This document shows positions 1 through 8,937 of a DNA stretch of 64,000 nt, in pieces. The translations under genes were made by a program, and so were the position numbers. The stretch's first letter is position 1. Every line of letters starts with the position of its first letter. The notes below the pieces were generated by a model. It did no database searches. It saw only the letters and a list, made by a program, of their open reading frames with translations, and had not been told where the DNA came from. The stretch is from Maribacter sp. BPC-D8 (lineage in GTDB: Bacteria > Bacteroidota > Bacteroidia > Flavobacteriales > Flavobacteriaceae), in contig NZ_CP128187.1 in assembly GCF_035207705.1 (NCBI RefSeq), forward strand, positions 4,526,001-4,590,000, written 5' to 3'.

Positions 1-1
1 A

Positions 2-1567
2 TTTGGGGCTGGAAGTCAATTTTGGGCCCGATATATGAATGTGGAGATAGCTTCTCTTGAAGCTAGAATGAATTTTAACGCGACTACACAAGCTCTAGAT
101 CGTTTTAACGTAGTTAGAGGTTGGACTTCTGCTAATGTAGGCCAGTTAGGTCAAAAGTGGCAAGACCTTTGGACCTATGTAAGACAAGCTAATGTGTTTT
201 TAGAATTAGTAGAAGGTAGTGAAGCTCAAATAAATAATCCTGATGAAATAGAAGCCTTAAAAGCAGAGATGCGCTTTATAAGGGTTAATCAGTACTCAAA
301 ATTATTAAAGTTTTTTGGGGGAGTACCTTTATTAACATCGGCGGCAACGTTAGATGATGACTTTAATATCTCACGTAATAGTTATCAAGAGGTTGTAGAA
401 TTTATAGTAAGTGAAATAGATGAAATTGCACCACTTCTACCTCTGACTAGAGAAAGTGGAGAATTTGGTAGAGCTACAAGATTGGCTGCGTTGGCCCTTA
501 AATCTAGAACCTTGTTATATGCTGCTAGTGATTTGCATGATGCTTCTATGGCTCCGCAATCATCTAATTTAGAATTATATACTTATAACAAACCGAGCAA
601 ATGGCAAGATGCAGCTGATGCTGCCGCAGCCGTTATTGATTTGGTGGGAGATCGAGATTTGATAAGCACTTCAAATGCAAAAGCTTACCAAGAACTATTT
701 TTATCAGCAAATCAAGATATCTTGTTCGCAAGACCTTTTGGTGGAAGTGTTTTTGGCTTCGGTTCTGATGTTACGACTCAACCTGACAATGCCCAATCAC
801 CTAGAGGTTTTGATGGATGGGGTCTTTCTACACCACTGCACAACTACACCTTAGTTTATAATATGGACGATGGTAACACTACCGATAGTCCTTCTTATGA
901 TACTTCAAACCCGTATGAAAACCGTGAAATGCGTTTTTATGCCAACATCAATTATCAAGGGGCTATTTTTAGAGGAAGACCTATTGATTACGCTATTTCT
1001 GTAGACAACACCGTTGTCCCTGATGGTTTGGACTCTTTTTCACAAGACCAACAAACTTTAGGAAACTTTAGACATGGATCTACAACTGGGTATGCAATGC
1101 GTAAATTCCAAAATGAGGCATTAGGCACAGATGTAAAACAAGCCAGCCCAGGAAGACCATATATCATTTATCGACTTGCAGAAATTTATTTGAATTATGC
1201 AGAGGCTTCATTTAGAGCAGGTGATGAAGAAACGGCAAGAAGATATGTAAGTAGAGTTTCAGAAAGAGCTTTACAACCAGCCATTACAGCTAGTGGTCCA
1301 GAACTTTTAGAGGCTATAAAAAGAGAAAGACGAGTAGAACTTGCCTTTGAAGGGCACAACTTCTTTGATGAAAGACGTTGGTTAAATGAAGATAATCTTG
1401 GTTTTGACGTAAAAGGTATGCGTTGGACAAAAGATCTTGCTGAAAATGTTTCTTTTGAAGAACTTACAATTGAAACAAGACCATTTGATCAAAAACAGTA
1501 CTACTTACCAATACCTCAATCAGAAATAAATAGAACTGAGGCACTTATTCAAAACGTAGGGTACTAA
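2..1567 (+). CDS. SusD/RagB-family glycan-binding lipoprotein, 5' end outside window
   Basis: Surface glycan-binding partner of a SusC-type TonB-dependent transporter. The frame is open from base 2, so the lipoprotein signal and N-terminus lie left of the window; the first in-frame ATG, at 35, is internal. The roughly 520 residues present show family landmarks: FFGGVPLL about 95 residues into the visible part, and near the end a PYIIYRLAEIYLNYAEA helix followed by RRVELAFEGHNFFDERRW, which is typical of the SusD C-terminus. The susC gene is expected just upstream. A strong terminator follows at 1600, so susCD is probably a transcription unit separate from the enzymes downstream. Family call is confident; the bound glycan is inferred only from the neighbours. 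Confidence 0.95.
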   Translation, partial: FGAGSQFWARYMNVEIASLEARMNFNATTQALDRFNVVRGWTSANVGQLGQKWQDLWTYVRQANVFLELVEGSEAQINNPDEIEALKAEMRFIRVNQYSKLLKFFGGVPLLTSAATLDDDFNISRNSYQEVVEFIVSEIDEIAPLLPLTRESGEFGRATRLAALALKSRTLLYAASDLHDASMAPQSSNLELYTYNKPSKWQDAADAAAAVIDLVGDRDLISTSNAKAYQELFLSANQDILFARPFGGSVFGFGSDVTTQPDNAQSPRGFDGWGLSTPLHNYTLVYNMDDGNTTDSPSYDTSNPYENREMRFYANINYQGAIFRGRPIDYAISVDNTVVPDGLDSFSQDQQTLGNFRHGSTTGYAMRKFQNEALGTDVKQASPGRPYIIYRLAEIYLNYAEASFRAGDEETARRYVSRVSERALQPAITASGPELLEAIKRERRVELAFEGHNFFDERRWLNEDNLGFDVKGMRWTKDLAENVSFEELTIETRPFDQKQYYLPIPQSEINRTEALIQNVGY

Positions 1568-1599
1568 TTAGTTGTTACTTATTTATTTGAATACGGTAA

Positions 1600-1630
1600 A
1601 AAGCCGGAGCATGTCTCCGGCTTTCCTTGA
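1600..1630 (+). terminator. Rho-independent terminator after susD
   Basis: Perfect 10-bp stem (AAAGCCGGAG at 1600-1609 with CTCCGGCTTT at 1615-1624) and a 5-nt loop, 33 bases after the susD stop. The T-tract is short and interrupted. It separates susD from the sulfatase gene that starts at 1664. Confidence 0.8.
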
Positions 1631-1663
1631 CTAAAGTATTTTGGACACTAAAAAAGAATTGTA

Positions 1664-3073
1664 ATGAAAAAAATAATATTTGCAACAGTTTGTCTTATGA
1701 CTTTGTGTTGTTCGGCACAAGAAAAACCCAATATCGTGCTCTTGTTTTCTGATGATGCAGGTTATGCCGATTTTGGTTTTCATGGTAGCAAAATAATGAA
1801 GACACCTAATCTAGATAAACTAGCAAGCCAAGGGGTGCGCTTTACCCAAGCGTATGTTTCTGATCCTACATGTGGTCCTTCAAGGGCAGGGTTGATTACA
1901 GGTAAATATCAACAACGATTTGGTTTTGAAGAGAATAATGTACCTGGTTATATGAGTGCTGTATCTGCAGCTGATGACCGAGAAATGGGTGTGCCTGTAG
2001 AAGAAGTAACCATTGCAGACTATTTAAAGAAGCTAGGGTATGCCACTTCATTTTATGGAAAATGGCACTTAGGTGGCGATGACCGTTTTCACCCAACAAA
2101 ACGCGGTTTCGATGAGTTTTATGGTTTTAGAGGTGGCGCAAGAAGTTATTTTCCATATTCAGATGCACCGGCAAGTGAAATGGATTTGATGGAACGCGGA
2201 TTTGCAAATTTCGTAGAGCCAGAAAAATATTTGACAGATGCCTTGGCAAAAGAATCTGTAGATTTTATAGAAAGAAACGCAAAAGCATCTAAACCATTTT
2301 TTACCATACTATCATTCAATGCGGTTCATACCCCTATGGATGCAACCGAAGATGATTTAAAACAATTTCCTGGTTTAGTAGGTAAACGAAAAACTGTTGC
2401 CGCCATGACTTTGGCACTAGACCGTGCTTGTGGTAAGGTATTAGATAAGTTAAAGGAATTAGGTATTGAAGACAATACCATTGTAATATTTACAAATGAT
2501 AATGGCGGACCTACAGATAAAAATGCAGGAGTAAATTATCCGTTAAGTGGCACTAAATCAAGTCATTTAGAAGGTGGTATAAGAGTGCCATTTTTAATGA
2601 AATGGCCAGGTAAAGTAAAACCGAATACGGTATATGACTACCCCATAAGTACATTAGATCTGCTACCTACATTTTATGCTGTAGCAGGCGGTAATGAAAA
2701 AGAACTAAAAGATATTGATGGTGTAAACCTTATTCCTTACATCAATGGCATAGATAAAAATAGACCACATGAAACGCTTTTTTGGAAAAAAGATGCCAGG
2801 GGTGTTATACGTAAAGGAGATTGGAAACTTATAAGATATCCAGATAGACCTGCAGAGCTTTATAATATACCCGCAGATATTTCAGAAACTAATAATGTGG
2901 TAGCAGACCATCCAGAAATGGTGAAAGAACTTTTTAAAGAGCTTTTCTCTTGGGAACTTACGCTTGAAAGACCTCGATGGATGCTTAAAAAATCTTTTGA
3001 AAAAGTCGATATAGATCGTATGGATCAATACAGAGATCAATCAAAGTATTTAAACGGAGAATCTAATAAATAG
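1664..3073 (+). CDS. Type I formylglycine sulfatase, exported (resembles the 18184 sulfatase)
   Basis: Hydrolyses sulfate esters on a polysaccharide or oligosaccharide. A signal peptide (residues 1-18, ending near CSAQ) sends it to the periplasm or outer membrane. The S1 signature [11 protein letters not shown] places the cysteine converted to formylglycine at Cys70. The calcium-site aspartates (SDD, 29-31), GKWHLGG and a TNDNGGP motif are present. At 469 aa it has ordinary length. Segments such as [19 protein letters not shown] and the CGPSR variant match the sulfatase at 18184 closely, so both probably belong to one S1 subfamily, possibly S1_19, which I cannot confirm. First gene of a tight operon; 12 bases separate it from the transporter gene. 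Confidence 0.93.
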   Translation: MKKIIFATVCLMTLCCSAQEKPNIVLLFSDDAGYADFGFHGSKIMKTPNLDKLASQGVRFTQAYVSDPTCGPSRAGLITGKYQQRFGFEENNVPGYMSAVSAADDREMGVPVEEVTIADYLKKLGYATSFYGKWHLGGDDRFHPTKRGFDEFYGFRGGARSYFPYSDAPASEMDLMERGFANFVEPEKYLTDALAKESVDFIERNAKASKPFFTILSFNAVHTPMDATEDDLKQFPGLVGKRKTVAAMTLALDRACGKVLDKLKELGIEDNTIVIFTNDNGGPTDKNAGVNYPLSGTKSSHLEGGIRVPFLMKWPGKVKPNTVYDYPISTLDLLPTFYAVAGGNEKELKDIDGVNLIPYINGIDKNRPHETLFWKKDARGVIRKGDWKLIRYPDRPAELYNIPADISETNNVVADHPEMVKELFKELFSWELTLERPRWMLKKSFEKVDIDRMDQYRDQSKYLNGESNK

Positions 3074-3085
3074 AAATCAAATCTT

Positions 3086-4366
3086 ATGACCAAGAAACGA
3101 TATAATATGCTTGCTTTGATTTTTGGTAGTGTAGTTATCAATTATTTGGACAGGACGAATATATCGGTTGCGGCTCCGGCTATAAAAGAAGCCTTAGATC
3201 TTTCATCGGTACAGTTAGGGTTAATATTTTCCGCTTTTGGGTGGACTTACGTTGCGCTTCAAATACCAGGAGGTATTGTTGTTGACAAAATCGGTGCTAG
3301 ATTGTTATATGGTCTAATGCTTTTCTTTTGGTCGATATCTACCTTGTTACAAGGTTTTGTAAATTCATTTATAGTCATGTTAGGTTTACGTGCTAGTATT
3401 GGAATATTCGAAGCACCGGCATATCCCGCAAATAATGCTATCGTTACAAAGTGGTTTCCTGAAAATGAAAGGGCTTCTGCAATAGCTATATATACTTCAG
3501 GACAATTTATTGGTTTGGCTTTTTTGTTTCCTGTTCTTACCGTAATTCAAGATCAATTGGGATGGCGAGGTTTATTTATAGTATCAGGTATTATAGGCAT
3601 ACTTTGGGCTATTGTTTGGTATGTTTTTTACCGTGATCCAGATAATCATAAATCGGTAAGTACCGAAGAATTAGCACATATAAGAGAAGGGGGTGGTTTG
3701 GTGAAGGCAAGTAATTCATCTGCTGAAAAAACAAAGTTTAGCTGGTCAGATTTAGCGCAAGCATTTAAGCACAGAAAATTGTGGGGAGTATATCTTGGTC
3801 AATTTTGTGTAGGATCCGTTTCTATATTTTTCTTGACTTGGTTTCCTACCTATTTAGTAGAATATCGAGGATTAGATTTTATAAAATCGGGCTTCTTGGC
3901 ATCAGTACCATTTCTTGCGGCCTTCGCTGGGGTTTTACTTTCTGGTTTTACATCAGATTATTTAATCAAAAAAGGAAAATCTATTGAGTTTGCGAGAAAA
4001 ACACCGGTATTATGTGGGTTATTATTATCGGTAACGATTATAGGAGCCAATTTTACAGATGATACTTTTTATGTTATTTTGTTTATGACCCTGGCTTTTT
4101 TTGGTAATGGGTTGGCATCGATAACATGGGTGTTTGTGTCACTAATGGCGCCAAAGCATTTAATTGGATTAGTAGGCGGAGTGTTTAATTTAATAGGAGG
4201 ACTATCGGCGGTAATAGTTCCTGTAGTAATAGGTATTTTGGTGGAGGATGGGGATTTTAGTCCCGCATTATATTTTATAGGAGCCATAACACTTCTTGGT
4301 TTTTTATCCTTTTTGTTGGTTGTTGGCAAAGTAAAACGAATTGAAGTAGCAGAACCCATAGCATAA
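3086..4366 (+). CDS. MFS transporter, anion:cation symporter type (DgoT/ExuT-like)
   Basis: Inner-membrane 12-helix permease of 426 aa. The start NYLDRTNISVAAPAI and the GGIVVDKIGAR loop between helices 2 and 3 are typical of the ACS family, which imports sugar acids such as galactonate and hexuronates. A cytoplasmic loop (about residues 188-218) separates two six-helix halves. It lies between a sulfatase and a galactonate-dehydratase-like enzyme with gaps of about 10 bases, which suggests that it imports an acidic galactose derivative. In characterised family members transport is proton- or sodium-coupled; the substrate here is inferred. Confidence 0.9.
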   Translation: MTKKRYNMLALIFGSVVINYLDRTNISVAAPAIKEALDLSSVQLGLIFSAFGWTYVALQIPGGIVVDKIGARLLYGLMLFFWSISTLLQGFVNSFIVMLGLRASIGIFEAPAYPANNAIVTKWFPENERASAIAIYTSGQFIGLAFLFPVLTVIQDQLGWRGLFIVSGIIGILWAIVWYVFYRDPDNHKSVSTEELAHIREGGGLVKASNSSAEKTKFSWSDLAQAFKHRKLWGVYLGQFCVGSVSIFFLTWFPTYLVEYRGLDFIKSGFLASVPFLAAFAGVLLSGFTSDYLIKKGKSIEFARKTPVLCGLLLSVTIIGANFTDDTFYVILFMTLAFFGNGLASITWVFVSLMAPKHLIGLVGGVFNLIGGLSAVIVPVVIGILVEDGDFSPALYFIGAITLLGFLSFLLVVGKVKRIEVAEPIA

Positions 4367-4375
4367 AAATTATAT

Positions 4376-5533
4376 ATGAAGATTACGGCAGTAAAAACAT
4401 TTCCGATCAATATTGGTTTTGGTAGTCAATTGATTATTAAAATTGAAACCGATGCTGGTTTTTATGGTTGGGGAGCATCAGGTCTTTCTGGTAGAGAGTT
4501 AGCAGTTATAGGTGCAATAGATCATTTTAGACCTAATTTAATAGGTAAAGACCCTCATCAAATTGGAGCTATTTGGCAAGATTTATATAGAGGTCAGTAT
4601 TTTGAAGGAGGCCGCGTATTAACTGCCGCTATTTCTGCAATTGATATTGCCTTGTATGATATTAAAGGTAAATCTTTAGGTGTACCTGTCTATGAATTGT
4701 TAGGGGGTAGACAAAGAAACCATGTAGACTGTTTCGCATCGTTAAGATTTACTACCGAAGAAGAATTGATTAGTAGAGCTCAGGTTTTAATCAAAGAAGG
4801 GTGGAATGTGCTGCGCTTGGCACCTGCAGAATATGAAGAAAATAGCAAGGCTATTTTTGAACCTCGAGAATCAATTGCTAAAGTTTCTAAATGGGTTACA
4901 AAATTAAGAGAAGTAATAGGTCCTGATCCCGTTGTAGGTATCGACTATCATCATCGTCTTTCTGCCGCCGAGACGTTTTCATTTCTCTCAAAAATGCCAC
5001 ATGGAACTTTAGATTTTATTGAAGAGCCCATTAGAGATGAAACACCAGAAGCATATGAAAGTCTTCGTAAAATGGTAGATATACCATTTGCCATAGGAGA
5101 AGAATTTGCAAGTAAATGGCAGTTTCTGCCCTATATAGAAAGAGGTATAACACAATTTGCTAGAGTAGATGTATGTAATGTAGGTGGTATGACAGAAGCA
5201 ATGAAAGTTGCTGCTATGGCAGAAGCCCATTATATTGACTTGATGCCGCACAATCCGTTAGGTCCGATCTGTACTGCGGCTTCTATTCATTTGGCAGCAG
5301 CATGCCCAAATGTAGCGTGGTTAGAAGAGATTAATACACCTGCAGAGCAACCAGGTACTAATGATGCTGAATTTTACCCGATACAACCCCAATTAGATGG
5401 TGCTAAGTATATCATACCAAATGTGCCAGGTTTGGGTGTTGAGTTTAATGAAGAATTGGCCTTGTCGAAAAAATTTATTCCAGTAGAGACTCCTCGTTTA
5501 AAAAAGAGAGACGGTTCATATACAAATTGGTAA
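4376..5533 (+). CDS. Enolase-superfamily enzyme, D-galactonate dehydratase-like (possible anhydrogalactonate cycloisomerase)
   Basis: Cytoplasmic 385-aa enzyme of the mandelate-racemase subgroup: N-terminal capping domain (about 1-120) and modified TIM barrel. Catalytic positions follow the GalD pattern: Asp190 and His192 in GIDYHHR, Glu216 in FIEEP, Glu242 in GEE, His292 in MPHNPLGP and Glu317 or Glu318 near the end of the barrel. The acidic residues bind magnesium; His292 would be a general base. GalD converts D-galactonate to 2-keto-3-deoxygalactonate. The same superfamily supplies the cycloisomerases that open 3,6-anhydrogalactonate, and given the GH127 and sulfatase neighbours that role is plausible here. 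Sequence alone does not separate the two. Confidence 0.88.
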   Translation: MKITAVKTFPINIGFGSQLIIKIETDAGFYGWGASGLSGRELAVIGAIDHFRPNLIGKDPHQIGAIWQDLYRGQYFEGGRVLTAAISAIDIALYDIKGKSLGVPVYELLGGRQRNHVDCFASLRFTTEEELISRAQVLIKEGWNVLRLAPAEYEENSKAIFEPRESIAKVSKWVTKLREVIGPDPVVGIDYHHRLSAAETFSFLSKMPHGTLDFIEEPIRDETPEAYESLRKMVDIPFAIGEEFASKWQFLPYIERGITQFARVDVCNVGGMTEAMKVAAMAEAHYIDLMPHNPLGPICTAASIHLAAACPNVAWLEEINTPAEQPGTNDAEFYPIQPQLDGAKYIIPNVPGLGVEFNEELALSKKFIPVETPRLKKRDGSYTNW

Positions 5534-5545
5534 AGAAATAGAATT

Positions 5546-7306
5546 ATGAGTACGCACCTAAAGTTCAAATTATCAAGAATATTGTTAGCGGTAACAATTA
5601 TTTCTACGTGTTCAATATTACAATCACAAGATCGCCCGAATGTCATTATCATGATGAGCGATGATCAAGGCTACGGTGATATTGGATCTCACGGTAACCC
5701 ATTTTTGAAGACTCCTAATATGGAATCTATTGGAGAGCAAGGTGTAGAGATGACCCATTTTTTTGCGTACCCAAATTGCTCTGCATCTCGTGCAGCAGTT
5801 TTAACAGGTCGATATCCATATAGAACTGGGGTGACCGCAGTAACTCAGGTAGATCATTTTATGAATACTTCTGAAGAGACCTTGGCTGAAATTCTTGCAG
5901 AGAACGGATACAGAACGGGCATTTTCGGAAAATGGCACTTAGGCGATAATGCACCCATGAGACCAACAGATCAAGGTTTTCAAGAGGCGCTGGTACACAA
6001 AGGTGGCGGAATAGGGCAGGCTGCAGGTCCTGCAGGAAACACGTATTTTGATCCAATTTTAGAGCATAATAATGTTTCTAAAAAGTATGAAGGCTATTGC
6101 GATGATATTTTTACTGAAGCCGCTATGGATTTCATCGGTCAAAAAAATAAAAAGCCTTTTTTAGCTTATTTAGCGACCAATCTTCCCCATTTTCCATTAC
6201 AAGTCCCCGATGAACGTGCTGAACCTTATCGTAAAAAAGGATTGCATGAAGACAATGCACTAACGTATGGAATGATTGATAATATAGATTACAATGTTGG
6301 TCGTGTATTAGAAAAATTAAAGGAGCTAGGTATAGAAGAAAACACGATTGTTATTTTTTTATCAGACAACGGTCCAAGAAATAGAAGAACTAAAAATGAT
6401 GTATACCCTGGTCGTTGGACGGCTAATTTAAGAGGTACTAAAACAAGTGTATATGAATGTGGAATAAGGGTGCCGTTTTTTGTCAGATGGCCAGGTAAAA
6501 TAAAACAAGGTCAAACTTCAAAAACCATGGGTACCGTGATCGACATTTTGCCCACCATACTTGATGCTTGTAATGTACAGGCACCAGAAAATATTAAAAT
6601 AGATGGTAAATCTCTTTTGCCATTATGGAAAGGTGAAACCGACTCTTTTGAAAACAGCTTATTTTTTACCCAAATGCATTATGGCCCTACACCTTTTAAA
6701 TACATGCATTTTGCAGTTAGAGGTCAAAAATATAAATTGATCAGTCCGCATGATTTTCCGCATGGCATTCTATATCAACCCAAAGATGAAGAATTGCAAC
6801 AAGTACTTTCGAATTTAGAGCTCTACGATGTTGAAGAAGATCCAAGCGAACGAATAGATCTTGCAGCAAAACACCCTGAAATAGTAGAGCAGTTATTGGA
6901 TGAATATGAAAATTGGTTCGATGAGGTTACCGAAGAGCGCGATGCTAAAGGCATTCAAAGAATATATTTAGGTAGTGCGCTACAACCAGAAGTAAACCTT
7001 TCGAGGTTCGACTGGGGCGGACCACGAGTAATTTCAAAAAATGAGCTAGGGCATTGGCGCGTAACTACAGAATTAGGGGTGTATTCTATAAGCTTAGATT
7101 TGCCAGAAGTAACTGACAATGGTGTTGCCCATTTAAAATATAACGACCTTCATCTTGAACAACCAATTCGCAAAGGTCAAAAAAATGTAGTATTCAACGA
7201 TGTTTCATTACCAAAAGGAGAAGGTAATTTTCATGCCTATTTTAAAATTGGTAGGTTGGCAACGGGGCCACTTTTTGTAGATGTAAAACGAATTGATACT
7301 AAGTAG
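5546..7306 (+). CDS. Type I formylglycine sulfatase with C-S-A-S-R active-site variant
   Basis: Exported sulfatase of 586 aa; the signal peptide spans about residues 1-27. The maturation motif is CSASRAAVLTG with Cys78 as the predicted formylglycine. Alanine stands where most sulfatases have proline, a variant still compatible with formylglycine formation. Other landmarks: MSDDQGYGD (metal site), GKWHLGD and LSDNGPR. The chain is about 100 residues longer than the sulfatases at 1664 and 18184, and its last 100 residues look like an extra beta-rich segment. It belongs to a different S1 subfamily from those two. Thirteen bases follow the dehydratase stop. Specificity for a sulfate position cannot be read from sequence. 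Confidence 0.92.
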   Translation: MSTHLKFKLSRILLAVTIISTCSILQSQDRPNVIIMMSDDQGYGDIGSHGNPFLKTPNMESIGEQGVEMTHFFAYPNCSASRAAVLTGRYPYRTGVTAVTQVDHFMNTSEETLAEILAENGYRTGIFGKWHLGDNAPMRPTDQGFQEALVHKGGGIGQAAGPAGNTYFDPILEHNNVSKKYEGYCDDIFTEAAMDFIGQKNKKPFLAYLATNLPHFPLQVPDERAEPYRKKGLHEDNALTYGMIDNIDYNVGRVLEKLKELGIEENTIVIFLSDNGPRNRRTKNDVYPGRWTANLRGTKTSVYECGIRVPFFVRWPGKIKQGQTSKTMGTVIDILPTILDACNVQAPENIKIDGKSLLPLWKGETDSFENSLFFTQMHYGPTPFKYMHFAVRGQKYKLISPHDFPHGILYQPKDEELQQVLSNLELYDVEEDPSERIDLAAKHPEIVEQLLDEYENWFDEVTEERDAKGIQRIYLGSALQPEVNLSRFDWGGPRVISKNELGHWRVTTELGVYSISLDLPEVTDNGVAHLKYNDLHLEQPIRKGQKNVVFNDVSLPKGEGNFHAYFKIGRLATGPLFVDVKRIDTK

Positions 7307-7338
7307 TAATAAAATATAAAACCACTAATTAAAAACAA

Positions 7339-8904
7339 ATGGGAGCACAGAAGAATAGAGCATTTACCTATGCTATAATAGTTGCAATCGGCGGCTTTAT
7401 TTTTGGGTTAGACGCTGCATTGATATCAGGAACGGTAAATTTTATTTCTCAAGAATTCGGTTTAACAGATTTACAACTAGGTACAGCTGTAAGTGCACCC
7501 GCACTAGGGGTGTTATTGGCATTGCCTTTTGCAGGGTATGCCTGCAATCAATTTGGTCGTAAGAGAACGTTACAGATAGTTGCCATACTTTATCTATTTT
7601 CTGCAATAGCTTCGGCACTGGCGCCAAATTATTTGACCTTGGTCATTGCTCGTTTTATTGGCGGTTTGGCTTTTAGTTCTATCTCATTGGCGTCAATGTA
7701 TATTGGTGAAATAGCACCGCCAAAATTACGTGGTAAACTAGTATCTATGACTCAAATTAATATAGTGGTAGGTTTATCGACGGCATATTTTATTAATTAT
7801 TTAATTCTGCAAGCTATTGGGTCTGGAGCAGAATGGGCAGTAAGTTGGGGTGTTACTGAAAATACATGGCGGTGGATGCTGGCTTCCGAGATATTACCTG
7901 CCTTGGTATGGTTGGTACTTTTGTTTTTTATACCAGAAAGTCCTGCTTGGTTGGTGTATAAAAATAGAATTGCTGATGCTAAAAGGACCTTGTCAAAAAT
8001 TATTCCTTCTAATGAAATTGATCAACATATTCAAGAGACTCAAAAGAGTTTGGATAAGGGAGATGAAAATCGTTCAATGGTGGCTCAGTTTAAGGAGATT
8101 TTCAGTAAACCAATGCGCAATATTTTAATCATTGCTACTACGATAGCCATTGTGCAACAATCTACCGGAATAAATGCTATTTTGTTTTATGCACCTACGG
8201 TTTTTGAACAGTTAGGTTTAGGAACAGATGCTGCCTTTGCCCAAGCCATTTGGATTGGACTGACCAGTGTTATTTTTACGGTACTTGCTATTTTATTGAT
8301 TGATAGGATAGGGCGTAAACCAATGATCATTTTTGGCATGATCTGGATCATCATTAGTTTAGGTATGTGTTCTTACGGATTTAAAAGTGCCCGCTATACC
8401 ATTACCCAAGATGCTATTTCTCAAATGACGGATATAGAAGGTGTTGACAAACTTAATGTGCTTGTTGGTAAAGAATTTGGTAGCGATACTGAATTTAAAG
8501 ACGCATTAAAAGAAGTATTAGGGGAAGAGGGTGCGCGTAATAACAGCAGCTTACTCTTAGAAAAAGCGGCAGATTTAAATGCGACTTTAATTCTAATTGG
8601 TCTGTTAAGTTTTATTGCAGCATTCCATTTTTCTGTCGGACCAATTATGTGGGTCTTGTTTTCTGAGATATTCCCAATTTCTATACGAGGTATTGCCATA
8701 CCTTTTTTCACCATCATTACAAGTTTAACCAACTATGTAGTGCAACAGTTTTTTCCGTGGCAATTAGCCACAATGGGTGGTAGTGCTATTTTTCTTTTTT
8801 ATGCGGCTACTGTTGCCATTGGTTTGGTTGTAATATGGAGGTACTTAAAAGAAACCAAGAATATGAGTATTGAAGAAATACAATTGGCACTTCTAAAAAA
8901 ATAA
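7339..8904 (+). CDS. Sugar porter family MFS transporter
   Basis: Inner-membrane sugar:proton symporter-like protein, 521 aa, 12 predicted helices. Sugar-porter signatures: GFDAALISG-like start (FGLDAALISG), GRK motifs (QFGRKR and DRIGRKP), PESPAWL after helix 6 and QQSTGINAILFYAPTVF in helix 7. A polar stretch of about 70 residues (about 355-415) lies between helices 9 and 10 and is longer than in XylE-type porters. This is a second import route in the same operon, distinct from the ACS-type permease; it probably carries a neutral mono- or disaccharide. A cytoplasmic GH127 gene follows directly, which fits import of an uncleaved disaccharide. Confidence 0.92.
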   Translation: MGAQKNRAFTYAIIVAIGGFIFGLDAALISGTVNFISQEFGLTDLQLGTAVSAPALGVLLALPFAGYACNQFGRKRTLQIVAILYLFSAIASALAPNYLTLVIARFIGGLAFSSISLASMYIGEIAPPKLRGKLVSMTQINIVVGLSTAYFINYLILQAIGSGAEWAVSWGVTENTWRWMLASEILPALVWLVLLFFIPESPAWLVYKNRIADAKRTLSKIIPSNEIDQHIQETQKSLDKGDENRSMVAQFKEIFSKPMRNILIIATTIAIVQQSTGINAILFYAPTVFEQLGLGTDAAFAQAIWIGLTSVIFTVLAILLIDRIGRKPMIIFGMIWIIISLGMCSYGFKSARYTITQDAISQMTDIEGVDKLNVLVGKEFGSDTEFKDALKEVLGEEGARNNSSLLLEKAADLNATLILIGLLSFIAAFHFSVGPIMWVLFSEIFPISIRGIAIPFFTIITSLTNYVVQQFFPWQLATMGGSAIFLFYAATVAIGLVVIWRYLKETKNMSIEEIQLALLKK

Positions 8905-8937
8905 ATTTAATATCGTAATTAAACATATATTTTGAAC

